A model generated the notes under the pieces. That model saw only the letters and a program-made list of their open reading frames with translations, was not told where the DNA came from and did no database searches. The translations under genes were made by a program, and so were the position numbers. Shown piece by piece: positions 1 to 7,977 of a stretch of 8,679 bases of DNA (position 1 is its first letter; each line of letters begins with the position of its first letter). This DNA comes from Lachnospiraceae bacterium (lineage in GTDB: Bacteria; Bacillota; Clostridia; Lachnospirales; Lachnospiraceae). The stretch lies in the NCBI GenBank assembly GCA_900772675.1, contig CAAGRM010000005.1, forward strand, positions 1 to 8,679, given 5' to 3'.

Positions 1-1098
1 CTTTTGAGATGTTCAGTCACCCATACATTGAAATCAAACCTTCACGCTGTTTTGGAACAGGGTGAAAAAAAGATTTATCAGGAATTTTCCGGCCTTCTTT
101 ATGTCTTTCATGGTTTTTGCCAAAAATTTGAGAATGCAACCTATGTCATCTACTATATCAACCATCGGAAAGTTCCTCTTGCACTGACCAAAAACGGAAT
201 TTCTTACATTAACAAAGAAGAAGCTTTTGACGTTTTTCATAACAGTTTTTATGGCATTACTCATTCTGCTACTCCTCAAGGCATGTCTATTGAACAATAT
301 GCAGAAAGCAGCGCTCCTCTTGTTATTGTCGGTGAACCAGGCACAGGAAAAGAATCTCTTGCACGGCTGATCTATGCAAAAAGTAAACTCAGAAACAGAC
401 CTTTGGCGATTATTGATTGTGCAAGGATGGGCGAAAAGGGCTGGAATTTTCTTACCAGCCACAACTCTTCTCCACTTTCAGATACGAATACTACCATCTA
501 TCTTCAAAATGTCAGTGCACTCACAGACCAGCAATTTATAGAACTTCTCAACATTATTGTAGACCTTAATCTTACTCATAAAAATCGGATTCTTATCACA
601 TTCCGTTATGATCAGAACGGAAACATGACCGAGCGCTGTCAAAAAACCTTAAACATGCTGACTTGCCTTCTCCTGGAAATCGCTCCCATGCGCACGCATC
701 TTTCCGATATTCCAAATCTGGTCAGCCTCTATATCAGCAACCTGAACATCAAACTGGCCAAAGAAGTGATCGGTATTGAAGCGGAAGGTATTACTCAGAT
801 GCAGTCCTACAAATGGCCCGGCAATTACGATCAGTTGGAACGGATCATGAATGAACTGGTAGCCGCCGCTGACGGTTCCTATATCCCCGCTTCTGAAGTC
901 AGTCGTCTGCTGAAAAGAGAACTGCCGCGGGCAGCTGCTTCCTCTTCTTTTGATATTCATCGGACATTGGAGCAGATCAATTATGATATCGCCTGCCAGA
1001 TTCTGGCAGAATGTGGCGGAAATCAAAGCATTGCTGCAAAAAAACTAGGCATCAGCCGGACTACTTTATGGCGGATGCTGCAAAAAGGAGAATTATAA
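1..1098 (+). CDS. PrpR/TyrR-like Fis-type transcriptional regulator with degenerate AAA+ domain (5' partial)
   Basis: This is a DNA-binding regulator related to sigma-54 activators. The frame is open to the window edge, and the TTG at base 4 has no room for a ribosome binding site, so the true start and sensor domain probably lie outside. Residue numbers count from that TTG. Residues 1-100 look like the end of a sensor region. An AAA+ core follows, with an intact Walker A (GEPGTGKE, 110-117), a DIP motif (235-237), WPGN (271-274) and a C-terminal Fis-type helix-turn-helix (about 337-360, core GNQSIAAKKLGISRTTLWRM). The GAFTGA loop is absent, the Walker B position reads TTIYLQNV without its acidic pair, and no FREDLYYRL-like arginine-finger segment is seen. 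I infer an enhancer-type binder that does not remodel sigma-54 holoenzyme. The ligand and targets cannot be read from this window. The first 700 bases look AT-richer than the 3' third. Confidence is good for the family, low for the role. Confidence 0.8.
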   Translation, partial: LLRCSVTHTLKSNLHAVLEQGEKKIYQEFSGLLYVFHGFCQKFENATYVIYYINHRKVPLALTKNGISYINKEEAFDVFHNSFYGITHSATPQGMSIEQYAESSAPLVIVGEPGTGKESLARLIYAKSKLRNRPLAIIDCARMGEKGWNFLTSHNSSPLSDTNTTIYLQNVSALTDQQFIELLNIIVDLNLTHKNRILITFRYDQNGNMTERCQKTLNMLTCLLLEIAPMRTHLSDIPNLVSLYISNLNIKLAKEVIGIEAEGITQMQSYKWPGNYDQLERIMNELVAAADGSYIPASEVSRLLKRELPRAAASSSFDIHRTLEQINYDIACQILAECGGNQSIAAKKLGISRTTLWRMLQKGEL

Positions 1099-1147
1099 AA
1101 AAGGGGCTGTCCTGAAACGTAGTTCAGCGACAGCCCCTTGCTTTTTT
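1097..1147. terminator. Bidirectional rho-independent terminator between convergent genes
   Basis: Bases 1101-1111 and 1129-1139 form a perfect 11-bp stem (AAGGGGCTGTC). It extends by CTGAA/TTCAG (1112-1116 with 1123-1127) past a one-base bulge at 1128 and closes on a 6-nt loop. A T run at 1142-1147 serves the plus strand. The A run at 1097-1102, overlapping the regulator's stop codon, gives the U tract for minus-strand RNA. It therefore fits as the shared terminator of the regulator gene and of rsmG, whose stop codon lies about 60 bases away. Confidence 0.9.
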
Positions 1148-1198
1148 ATTCAAAATTTTGCGCATCTAACTCATCATTGAAGCAAAATATACTATTTT

Positions 1199-1924
1199 TT
1201 ACTGAATCGGCTCCTTCGCCGGTGTTCCCGCTTTTCTCGGGTACTTCTTCGGCGTCGCCTTCCCCTTCTCGATACAGACAAATGATCTCTCGTCCTCCGT
1301 TCCCGTAAGCTGGAAATAAACCGGCTCTTTTGCCTCGCCGCCAAGCACATGAATCGCTTTTTGGGCCGCAGTAAGCTCCTCATTCAATTTGCCCGATTTA
1401 TACGAAACAAACCGTCCTCCGACCTTCACATACGGCAGACAATATTCCGAAAGCGAGCTTAAATTTGCTACTGCACGCGATACCACGAGATCAAACTGCT
1501 CCCGGTAATCCTTCTGGCGTGCGAAATCCTCGGCTCTTCCGTGAACCGCCGTGATTTTCGAAAGGCCAAGCTGTCCGATCACCTCATTCAGGAATTTCAC
1601 CCTCTTATTCAGTGAATCCAGCAATACAACTTCCACATCCGGAAACGCGATTTTCAGTGGGATTCCCGGAAAACCGGCTCCCGTTCCCACATCGAGAATG
1701 CGTCCCGCCTGTTCCACATCACAGACCTTCACCAGCGACAGGCTATCGAGGAAATGCTTCGTAATCACCTGATCGAACTCCGTAATCGCCGTCAGGTTCA
1801 TAAACGAATTCCACTCCACCAGCAGCTCGTAATACTGCAGAAACTGCGTCTTCTGCTGTTTGGAAAGTGTGATTCCAAGCTCAAAAAGGCCGCGCTCAAA
1901 TCCTTCAAGATTGTATTCTTTCAT
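1199..1924 (-). CDS. rsmG: 16S rRNA (guanine-N7)-methyltransferase RsmG (GidB)
   Basis: RsmG is a cytoplasmic SAM-dependent enzyme that methylates N7 of a guanosine in the 530 loop of 16S rRNA (G527 in E. coli numbering). In some bacteria its loss gives low-level streptomycin resistance. The 241-residue product has the usual length. It shows the family N-terminus (WNSFMNLTAI, 38-47), the SAM-binding motif LDVGTGAGFPG (77-87), SRAVA (149-153), YKSGK (175-179) and the conserved tail YPRKAGTPAK (228-237). The ATG at 1924 is preceded by GGAG (1931-1934) six bases away. It is the last gene of the minus-strand string, 124 bases after mnmG, and ends just before the shared terminator. No parA/parB-type genes, common next neighbours in other Firmicutes, follow within the window. 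Confidence 0.97.
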   Translation of the reverse strand: MKEYNLEGFERGLFELGITLSKQQKTQFLQYYELLVEWNSFMNLTAITEFDQVITKHFLDSLSLVKVCDVEQAGRILDVGTGAGFPGIPLKIAFPDVEVVLLDSLNKRVKFLNEVIGQLGLSKITAVHGRAEDFARQKDYREQFDLVVSRAVANLSSLSEYCLPYVKVGGRFVSYKSGKLNEELTAAQKAIHVLGGEAKEPVYFQLTGTEDERSFVCIEKGKATPKKYPRKAGTPAKEPIQ

Positions 1925-2048
1925 GTTGTTCTCCGTTCTTCTCTATTCTTCCAAGTGCCCGCTGCACTTTTTGTTACGATCCACACAGCGTGAAAGCACT
2001 TGCTGCTTTGCTGCATAAGAACGTAATTCCGGCATGCATATCTGTCCT

Positions 2049-3920
2049 TTATTTATGTCCCAGATACACCAGCAGAACCGAAATATCCGCCGGGGAAACG
2101 CCTGAAATGCGGGATGCCTGGCCGATGTTGATCGGACGGTACAGGTTCAGCTTCTGTTTCGCCTCGATGCGCAGGCTCTGGATCTCGTCGTAATTGATGT
2201 CTTCCGGAATTTTCTTCTCTTCCATCTTTTTAAACTGCTCCACCTGCTTCATCTGGCGCTTGATGTAGCCGTCGTACTTGATGTTGATGTTGACCTGCTC
2301 CTGCACATCCTCCGGCAGCTTTGGTCTTTTCGGATCTACTTCCGCCAGCATCTTATAATTCAGCTCCGGCCTCCGGATCAGCTCTGCGAGCGAACTTCCG
2401 CCGGAAAGCAGCGTCGATCCATACTCTTCCAGAAGCTCATTGATGTTCGAGCTCGTTCCCACATACGTATTCTCCACGCGCTCAATCTCTTCCTGAATCC
2501 GCTGTTCTTTTACTTTCAGTGCCTCATACTGCTCCTCGCTGATCAGGCCCACGCGGTAGCCGTATTTGCGCAGACGCAGGTCCGCGTTGTCCTGACGGAG
2601 CAGCAGACGGTATTCCGCGCGGCTCGTCATCATACGGTACGGCTCATGGTTCTCTTTCGTTACGAGGTCATCGATCAGAACGCCAATGTACGACTCGGAA
2701 CGGTCGAGCACCAGCTCTTCTTTTCCCTGCACGCGGAGCGCTGCGTTGATACCCGCGATCAGGCCCTGTGCCGCAGCCTCCTCATATCCCGAACTGCCGT
2801 TAAACTGGCCGCCGGAAAACAGATTTTTGATCGCCTTGAACTCGAGGGACGGCAGAAGCTGTCTCGGGTTAATGCAGTCGTACTCGATCGCATACGCATT
2901 CCGCACGATTTTCGCGTGTTCCAGGCCCGGCACGGTGTGATACATCGCAATCTGCACATCCTCCGGCAGTGAGCTCGACATGCCGCCGACGTACATCTCG
3001 TTCGTGTATCTTCCCTCCGGCTCCAGGAACACCTGATGGCGGTTTTTATCCGCAAATTTTACGACCTTATCCTCAATCGAAGGACAGTACCTGGGACCCG
3101 TTCCCTCGATCATGCCGGAATACAGTGGCGACCGGTTCAGATTTTCGCGGATAATTTTGTGCGTTTCTTCATTCGTATACGTCAGCCAGCAGGATTCCTG
3201 ATCAATCTGTACGCTCTCCGGATCGGTCGAGAATGAGAACGGCACAACGCGCTCATCGCCAAACTGCTCTTCCATTTTCGAAAAGTCAATGCTCCGCTTG
3301 TCAATACGCGCCGGTGTTCCTGTTTTAAAACGCACCATCTCCACACCGTTCGCTTTCAGGGAATCCGTCAGATGTGTTGCCGCCTGCAGGCCGTTCGGTC
3401 CCGTATATGTGCTCACATCACCGTAAATACACCGCGCATTCAGATAAACGCCGGTACAGAGAACGGCAGCCTTACAGTGGTAAATCGCGCCGGAAACGGC
3501 CTTTACGCCCGTCAGAACACCGTCTTCCACGATCAGCTCCGCAATCTCCATCTGGCGGATCGTCAGATGATCGGTATTTTCGAGAACCTCGCGCATCGAC
3601 TGGCTATACGCCCGCTTATCCGCCTGCGCACGCAGCGAATGCACCGCCGGTCCCTTTGATTGATTCAGCATTTTCGACTGAATAAACGTCTTATCAATAT
3701 TTTTACCCATCTCGCCGCCGAGCGCGTCGATCTCTTTTACGAGGTGTCCCTTCGAGGTTCCTCCGATGTTCGGGTTGCACGGCATCATGGCAATGCTGTC
3801 GACACTTACCGTAAATACAACCGTTTCCAGCCCCATCCGCGCTGCCGCAAGTGCTGCCTCGCATCCCGCATGGCCTGCGCCGATGACGGCAATATCAATT
3901 GTTTCTTCTAAAACTGCCAT
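2049..3920 (-). CDS. mnmG: tRNA uridine-5-carboxymethylaminomethyl modification enzyme MnmG (GidA)
   Basis: MnmG is the FAD-dependent partner of MnmE. The complex uses a methylene-folate and NADH to build the (carboxymethyl)aminomethyl group on wobble U34 of tRNAs reading two-codon boxes. The 623-residue product matches the usual length. It begins with the FAD dinucleotide fold GAGHAG (14-19) and carries both GidA signatures: [15 protein letters not shown] (273-287) and the region [17 protein letters not shown] (370-386). The two cysteines corresponding to the catalytic pair described in E. coli are present at 48 ([10 protein letters not shown]) and 279 (RYCPS). The C-terminal part provides the MnmE-contacting helical domain. 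The ATG at 3920 has an AGAGGA-type site about 10 bases upstream. The gap to mnmE is 130 bases, longer than in a tightly packed operon. No truncation or frameshift is seen. Confidence 0.98.
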   Translation of the reverse strand: MAVLEETIDIAVIGAGHAGCEAALAAARMGLETVVFTVSVDSIAMMPCNPNIGGTSKGHLVKEIDALGGEMGKNIDKTFIQSKMLNQSKGPAVHSLRAQADKRAYSQSMREVLENTDHLTIRQMEIAELIVEDGVLTGVKAVSGAIYHCKAAVLCTGVYLNARCIYGDVSTYTGPNGLQAATHLTDSLKANGVEMVRFKTGTPARIDKRSIDFSKMEEQFGDERVVPFSFSTDPESVQIDQESCWLTYTNEETHKIIRENLNRSPLYSGMIEGTGPRYCPSIEDKVVKFADKNRHQVFLEPEGRYTNEMYVGGMSSSLPEDVQIAMYHTVPGLEHAKIVRNAYAIEYDCINPRQLLPSLEFKAIKNLFSGGQFNGSSGYEEAAAQGLIAGINAALRVQGKEELVLDRSESYIGVLIDDLVTKENHEPYRMMTSRAEYRLLLRQDNADLRLRKYGYRVGLISEEQYEALKVKEQRIQEEIERVENTYVGTSSNINELLEEYGSTLLSGGSSLAELIRRPELNYKMLAEVDPKRPKLPEDVQEQVNINIKYDGYIKRQMKQVEQFKKMEEKKIPEDINYDEIQSLRIEAKQKLNLYRPINIGQASRISGVSPADISVLLVYLGHK

Positions 3921-4050
3921 TTTTCTTTTATCCTCTTTCTCTATCTACAGCTTTGGATTCTGTCTTAAGCTTTTTCTACTCTGTCAAAATCCGGCTGTCG
4001 TTCCTTGTAACTCTATTCCGGCAGATCTTCGTAATCTGCATTTGCTGCCT

Positions 4051-5439
4051 TTATTTACCCGTACAGAATTTGCTGAAAATCTCATTCACGAGGTCTTCTC
4101 CCACCGCTTCACCGATGATCGAACCCAGCTCCTCATACGCATTCATAAGGTCAATGGAAAAGAAATCCTCCGGCATACCCATTTCGATGCTTTCTGCCGT
4201 CAGTTCCAGACTCTTTTTTGCTGCAAGGAGCGCCTGCTTGTGGCGCGCATTCGTAATGTAAACCTCATCGTTGAACGAAATTTCGCCCTGGAAAAACATC
4301 TTTTTCATCTGCTCCTCCAGCTCTTCCATACCCGTCTCTTCCCGCGCGGAAATGCTGATAACCGGAGCGCCTGTTTTCTGCTCCATCTCCTCTTTTTCGA
4401 TCACCGCAGTCAGATCCGACTTATTCAACAGCACAATCGCCTTGCGCCCTTTCAGGATTTCCATGATTTTTGCATCATTCTCATCAAGCGGCACGGATGC
4501 ATCCACCACGTAGAGAATCAGATCCGCGTCCTTTGCATGCTCCAAAGCACGGTCCACACCGATTTTCTCGACCGTATCCGCCGTTTTTCGGATACCCGCT
4601 GTATCCAGAATCCGAAGGGAAATGCCCTTTAAGACCAGACTTTCCTCGAGCACATCGCGTGTCGTTCCGGCGATATCCGTTACAATCGCCTTTTCCTCGC
4701 CGGCCAGCAGATTCAAAAGCGACGATTTTCCGGCATTCGGCTTTCCAAGGATCACCGTCTTGATGCCCTCCTGGATCATCTTGCCCTCATCTGCAGATGC
4801 AAGCAGCTTTTCGACCTGCTTTTTCTGCTCCGCAACAACCTGGGCCAGCCGCTTTGGATACCCGTCCAGGCTGATGTGCTCCGGGTCGTCGAGCGCCGAC
4901 TCAATAAATGCGATCTCGTAAATCAGCTTCTCACGGATTGCCCGGATCGCCTTTTTCACCGTTCCGCGAAGCTGGCTCTCGGAGCTTTTCAAGGCATAAG
5001 CACTCTTTGCCGAAATAACATCCATGACCGCTTCGGCCTGCGTCAGATCCATTCTTCCGTTCAGAAACGCCCGTTTCGTAAACTCGCCTGGATCTGCCGC
5101 CCGCGCGCCCGCATGTAAGACTGCCTCAAGCACCTTTTTTACCGCCAGCACACCGCCGTGACAGTCGATTTCGACGGTATTTTCACCTGTATATGTTTTC
5201 GGTCCTTTCATTACCATGACAAGGACCTCATCAATCACTTCCTCCCCTTCGGTAATCCAGCCATAATGAATGGTGTGCGATTTGACCGTAGAAAGCTGTT
5301 TTCCTTCTTTTTTTGCACGGAATACGCGATCCGCCACTTCGAATGCATCGTTTCCGCTGATTCTTACAATACCAATTCCCGCCGGCGCCATCGCTGTGGA
5401 CACTGCGGCAATTGTATCATCCAAATGAAATCCTGCCAT
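4051..5439 (-). CDS. mnmE: tRNA modification GTPase MnmE (TrmE/ThdF)
   Basis: MnmE is a K+-activated dimeric GTPase that works with MnmG on the wobble uridine of tRNA. The 462-residue product is of family length. An N-terminal folate-binding domain (about 1-120; DTIAAVSTAMAPAGIGIVRI at 8-27) leads into helices and an inserted G domain. That domain has G1 GKPNAGKS (232-239), the G2 region DIAGTTRD (255-262), G3 DTAG (279-282), G4 NKSD (339-342) and a G5-like SAR (364-366). The C-terminus ends FCTGK (458-462), keeping the conserved C-X-G-K cysteine, with Thr at the variable position. The ATG at 5439 is preceded by AAAGGA about nine bases upstream. A strong hairpin lies between jag and this gene, so mnmE probably has its own promoter. 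mnmG and rsmG follow in the same direction. Confidence 0.98.
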   Translation of the reverse strand: MAGFHLDDTIAAVSTAMAPAGIGIVRISGNDAFEVADRVFRAKKEGKQLSTVKSHTIHYGWITEGEEVIDEVLVMVMKGPKTYTGENTVEIDCHGGVLAVKKVLEAVLHAGARAADPGEFTKRAFLNGRMDLTQAEAVMDVISAKSAYALKSSESQLRGTVKKAIRAIREKLIYEIAFIESALDDPEHISLDGYPKRLAQVVAEQKKQVEKLLASADEGKMIQEGIKTVILGKPNAGKSSLLNLLAGEEKAIVTDIAGTTRDVLEESLVLKGISLRILDTAGIRKTADTVEKIGVDRALEHAKDADLILYVVDASVPLDENDAKIMEILKGRKAIVLLNKSDLTAVIEKEEMEQKTGAPVISISAREETGMEELEEQMKKMFFQGEISFNDEVYITNARHKQALLAAKKSLELTAESIEMGMPEDFFSIDLMNAYEELGSIIGEAVGEDLVNEIFSKFCTGK

Positions 5440-5532
5440 TGTTTCCAGTCCTTTCTAAAACCTCTCTTTTTGGGGATCCCAATATTCAGATCCACATCTT
5501 TTCTTTCCTTTCGCATGGCTCTGAATAGTTCC

Positions 5533-5541
5533 ATTTTAGCA
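5533..5541 (-). promoter_or_regulatory. Candidate extended -10 promoter for mnmE
   Basis: On the minus strand the sequence TGCTAAAAT (TGn plus a -10-like hexamer) lies about 95 bases upstream of the mnmE ATG, just past the jag terminator. I see no good -35 hexamer at 16-18 bases; the expected position falls inside the terminator stem. The location is sensible because mnmE needs a promoter after that terminator, but the motif is short and could arise by chance. Confidence 0.3.
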
Positions 5542-5550
5542 GAAAACCAG

Positions 5551-5590
5551 AAAAGACGGTACCCCGTATTTTACACAGGTACCGTCTTTT
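5551..5590 (-). terminator. Rho-independent terminator after jag
   Basis: Bases 5551-5563 and 5578-5590 are exact inverted repeats (AAAAGACGGTACC, 13 bp) around a 14-nt loop. On the minus strand the GC-rich arm is followed by TTTTC, and the hairpin starts about 20 bases after the jag stop codon. The symmetric A/T ends could also let it work on the plus strand. It separates the rpmH-to-jag unit from mnmE-mnmG-rsmG. Confidence 0.88.
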
Positions 5591-5610
5591 TGCATATTTT
5601 TTATGCTTTC

Positions 5611-6435
5611 TTATCGTTTCGGCGCTACAACAACGTGACGATATGGCTCACTGCCCTCGCTGTAGGTCTCCACAAATTTATTTCCCTGCAGTGCAGAGTG
5701 GATGATTCTTCTCTCGTAAGGATTCATCGGCTCCAAAGAAACCGGTCTTCTGGTCTTTTTCACTTTGTAAGCGATGTTTCTTGCCAGGTTTTCCAGTGTT
5801 TCTTTTCTGCGCTTGCGGTAATTTTCCGTATCAAGTTTGACACGAACATAATCCTTCTGCTCTTTATTGACTACAAGGCTGGTCAGATACTGAAGGGAAT
5901 CCAGCGTCTGTCCTCTTTTTCCGATCAGGATGCCCATATCCTCACCGGCAAAATCAACTTCAAGAGAACCGGTCTCGGCATTGTATTCCATCTGGATCTC
6001 AACCGGGAGCTCCATGGCTTTGAATACACCGCTTAAGAATTCAAGTGCCGTTGCCTTGATCTGGGCGATCTCTTCATCCGTTCTCTGAACCACTTCGCGC
6101 TCTTCTCTTGGTTCGGAATGTCTTGCGTTTTCTGCCTGACGCGGAGCAGATTTTCTTTCTGTTTCTTTTTTTACAGCTTCTTTTCTCGGTGCTTCCTTTA
6201 CCGGTGCAGGAGCTGCCTCTTTTTTCTCCGGTTTCTGGGGTGCTTCCGGTTCTTTTTCCGGTGCGGCTTTTACAGCGGCACGGATCACAGCCGGTTTACT
6301 TCCGATTCCAAAGAATCCGGAACTGCCTTCGCTGATGACCTGGATCTCCAGTTTATCGCTGGCAGCCTGAAGCTCAATGCAGGCTTTTGTAATAGCGTCG
6401 TCCACGGTTTTTGCGGATACTTCGATAAACTCCAT
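5611..6435 (-). CDS. jag: RNA-binding protein Jag/KhpB (SpoIIIJ-associated)
   Basis: Jag (KhpB/EloR) is a cytoplasmic RNA-binding protein. In other Firmicutes it partners KhpA and influences cell elongation and small-RNA or mRNA levels; its exact role here is inferred. The 274-residue product has three parts. A Jag_N domain (1-55) carries the family motif GFFGIGSKPA (40-49). A Lys/Glu/Pro/Ala-rich charged linker spans about 56-118. Next comes a KH domain with the loop GKRG (172-175), then a C-terminal R3H domain whose R-x3-H motif is R242 to H246 (NPYERRIIHSAL, 238-249). The ATG at 6435 is chosen because AGGGGG (6445-6450) sits at suitable spacing. That site overlaps the TAG stop of yidC, only 13 bases upstream, which suggests translational coupling. 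It is the last gene before the strong hairpin. Confidence 0.96.
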   Translation of the reverse strand: MEFIEVSAKTVDDAITKACIELQAASDKLEIQVISEGSSGFFGIGSKPAVIRAAVKAAPEKEPEAPQKPEKKEAAPAPVKEAPRKEAVKKETERKSAPRQAENARHSEPREEREVVQRTDEEIAQIKATALEFLSGVFKAMELPVEIQMEYNAETGSLEVDFAGEDMGILIGKRGQTLDSLQYLTSLVVNKEQKDYVRVKLDTENYRKRRKETLENLARNIAYKVKKTRRPVSLEPMNPYERRIIHSALQGNKFVETYSEGSEPYRHVVVAPKR

Positions 6436-6448
6436 AAAGATTTACCCC

Positions 6449-7744
6449 CTATTTTTTCTTTTTGCTGTTCTTTTCATCAAACTGTTTTACCATGTTTGCT
6501 TTCGCAGCGATGCTTCCGGCGCGGTATTCCTGATTACTGTTGTAATACTCAGTCGAAGCTTTTCTTGCTGCCTCTTTTTCCTCAGCAGACGGCTCTTCGT
6601 TCTCCTGTACCTGAATATTACGCACACTCTGCGTTGCAGCCTGTGTGATTTTCTGCGGCGGAAGGCCGGCTTTTTCTCTCTTCTTGGCCGCTTTTTCCTG
6701 ATTTTTGCGGATCACCTCATCCATGTCAATCGAGGACATATGACGGTTGATCACAACCTGCTGTACGCTTCGAACAAGCGCACCTGCAATCCAGTAAATA
6801 CCAATACCGATGGAGAACGATAAACACATAAATGCGGAGAAAACAGGCATTACCGTGTTCATGGTCTTCATGGAATTTTCCATGGAATTTGCTGTCTTAT
6901 TTCCGTTGTTGGAAGATGGTGCCTGCGGCATCAGCTTGTAGTTCAGCCACTGGGTAAACCATGCCAGAACCGGCACCAGAATTGCTCCTACAATCAGAAG
7001 AGCAGATCCGTTTGCCATACCCTCGCGGATGACATCCATCGGAGACTGTGTGATATTAAATCCAAGGAACATGTTGATATGCTTGGACTCCGCGGCGGTT
7101 TTTGTAATGGTATCCGCAATGCCGGAGAACTCGCTGATGTCGGCCAGCTTCGTCCACTGGGACGGTTTCAGCACATAAAACATGTCCAGAAGGTTATTTT
7201 CGGTTAATGTTTCACTTACTTTACTGTACATGGTAACACGGTTATCTGTGATAAACTGTGTCAGGATGTCAGAATATCCTGATACACCCATCATCTGTGT
7301 TGTCAGTCCCTGGAATACATTGCGGACACTTCCGATATATCCCGGAATATGATAGATAACCTGGTATAGTGCAAGCAGAATCGGCATCTGAATCAGCAGT
7401 GTACTGCAGCTTCCTGTCGGGGAGACACCGTATTTCTGATAAACTGCCATGGTTTCTTCAGATTTTTTCATCTGAGAAGCCTGGTCTTTTTTGTTCTGAT
7501 ATTTCTTTTCAATTCTCTGCAGATCCGGCTGCATTACGCTCATCATCTTCGACATCTTCTGCTGCTTGATCTGAAGCGGCGTCAGAACGAGATAAATGAT
7601 AATCGTATACAGAATAATCGCAATACCGATGTTCGGAATTCCAATTTTTTCCAGACAAAAATAAATTCCATTGATCAGCCAGCCGAGGATCTGGCATACC
7701 CACCCGATAATCGGCCACGTTGACTTACTCAGTACGATATCCAA
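6449..7744 (-). CDS. yidC: YidC/Oxa1/SpoIIIJ-family membrane protein insertase
   Basis: YidC inserts and folds proteins in the cytoplasmic membrane, alone or with Sec. The 431-residue product has likely membrane segments near 10-30, 37-57, 115-135, 246-268 and 298-330. It keeps family landmarks: TPLQIKQQ (55-62), MQPDLQRIEKKY (71-82), YQKYGVSPTG (102-111), and LLIQMPILLALYQVI (116-130). The tail (about 340-431) is charged, ends in KNSKKKK and probably contacts the ribosome. There is no lipobox cysteine near the N-terminus, so it is not a lipoprotein like Bacillus SpoIIIJ. About 90 residues lie between IPGYI (133-137) and FLGFNI (226-231), where Bacillus has a short loop. Residue 51 is Tyr where SpoIIIJ has the groove Arg. 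The start is TTG at 7744: AGGAGG sits about ten bases upstream, a stop lies five codons before it, and the next in-frame Met is residue 64. Confidence 0.96.
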   Translation of the reverse strand: MDIVLSKSTWPIIGWVCQILGWLINGIYFCLEKIGIPNIGIAIILYTIIIYLVLTPLQIKQQKMSKMMSVMQPDLQRIEKKYQNKKDQASQMKKSEETMAVYQKYGVSPTGSCSTLLIQMPILLALYQVIYHIPGYIGSVRNVFQGLTTQMMGVSGYSDILTQFITDNRVTMYSKVSETLTENNLLDMFYVLKPSQWTKLADISEFSGIADTITKTAAESKHINMFLGFNITQSPMDVIREGMANGSALLIVGAILVPVLAWFTQWLNYKLMPQAPSSNNGNKTANSMENSMKTMNTVMPVFSAFMCLSFSIGIGIYWIAGALVRSVQQVVINRHMSSIDMDEVIRKNQEKAAKKREKAGLPPQKITQAATQSVRNIQVQENEEPSAEEKEAARKASTEYYNSNQEYRAGSIAAKANMVKQFDEKNSKKKK

Positions 7745-7754
7745 AACGTCTTTT

Positions 7755-7760
7755 CCTCCT
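7755..7760 (-). promoter_or_regulatory. Shine-Dalgarno that fixes the TTG start of yidC
   Basis: The minus strand reads AGGAGG ten bases before TTG at 7744-7742. No ATG or GTG of the yidC frame lies between this site and the conserved first membrane segment, and an in-frame TAA stands just upstream. The strong site probably compensates for the weak start codon. Confidence 0.85.
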
Positions 7761-7767
7761 TATTTAT

Positions 7768-7977
7768 CTACGGCACAGGGTCGTAACCTCCGTGTGAAAA
7801 CGGGTTACATCTCAGTATTCTCCATAATGCCAGCAGACTTCCTTTGAAAGCACCATATTTCTGAATCGCTTCCAGCCCGTACTGCGAGCAGGTCGGCGTA
7901 TAAGGGCAGTGCACCCTCTTCAGAGGAGACAGGTACTTCTGATAAAACCGGATACCTTTTATCAATACCGTCTTCAT
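7768..7977 (-). CDS. yidD: Membrane protein insertion efficiency factor YidD
   Basis: YidD is a small inner-face membrane-associated protein that helps YidC-dependent insertion; its mechanism is not settled. The product from ATG 7977 is 69 residues, normal for the family. It shows an amphipathic start ([14 protein letters not shown], 6-19), the cysteine motif [15 protein letters not shown] (24-38), YGAFKG (41-46) and the signature end [14 protein letters not shown] (56-69). The frame is open further upstream to 8097, but I chose 7977 because the homologous region begins there and AAGGA lies about nine bases before it. The ATG overlaps the rnpA stop codon as ATGA, a typical coupled junction. 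yidC begins 23 bases downstream, matching the functional link. Confidence 0.96.
   Translation of the reverse strand: MKTVLIKGIRFYQKYLSPLKRVHCPYTPTCSQYGLEAIQKYGAFKGSLLALWRILRCNPFSHGGYDPVP

Noticed and set aside
1953..1972. Plus-strand terminator-like hairpin (AAGTGC/GCACTT then Ts)
   Set aside because: The stem is only 6 bp and there is no plus-strand gene upstream for it to terminate.
1977..1985. Possible DnaA box on the plus strand (CGATCCACA), with a similar AGATCCACA at 5488-5496
   Set aside because: Each differs from TTATCCACA at the first two positions, they are isolated and far apart, and no DnaA box cluster occurs in the window. The origin is more likely beyond the right edge.
3957..3987. 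TTGACA (3987-3982) upstream of mnmG as a promoter
   Set aside because: The -35 hexamer is perfect, but no acceptable -10 lies 16-18 bases downstream. The best match, CAGAAT, needs a 19-base spacer.
3766..4632. Plus-strand open frame of 288 codons
   Set aside because: It is antisense to the start of mnmG and the 3' half of mnmE, which are unmistakable conserved genes. The His/Phe/Leu-rich product looks like a shadow translation.
5158..6036. Plus-strand open frame of 292 codons
   Set aside because: It runs opposite to mnmE and jag, spans their intergenic terminator, and its translation has no recognisable family features.
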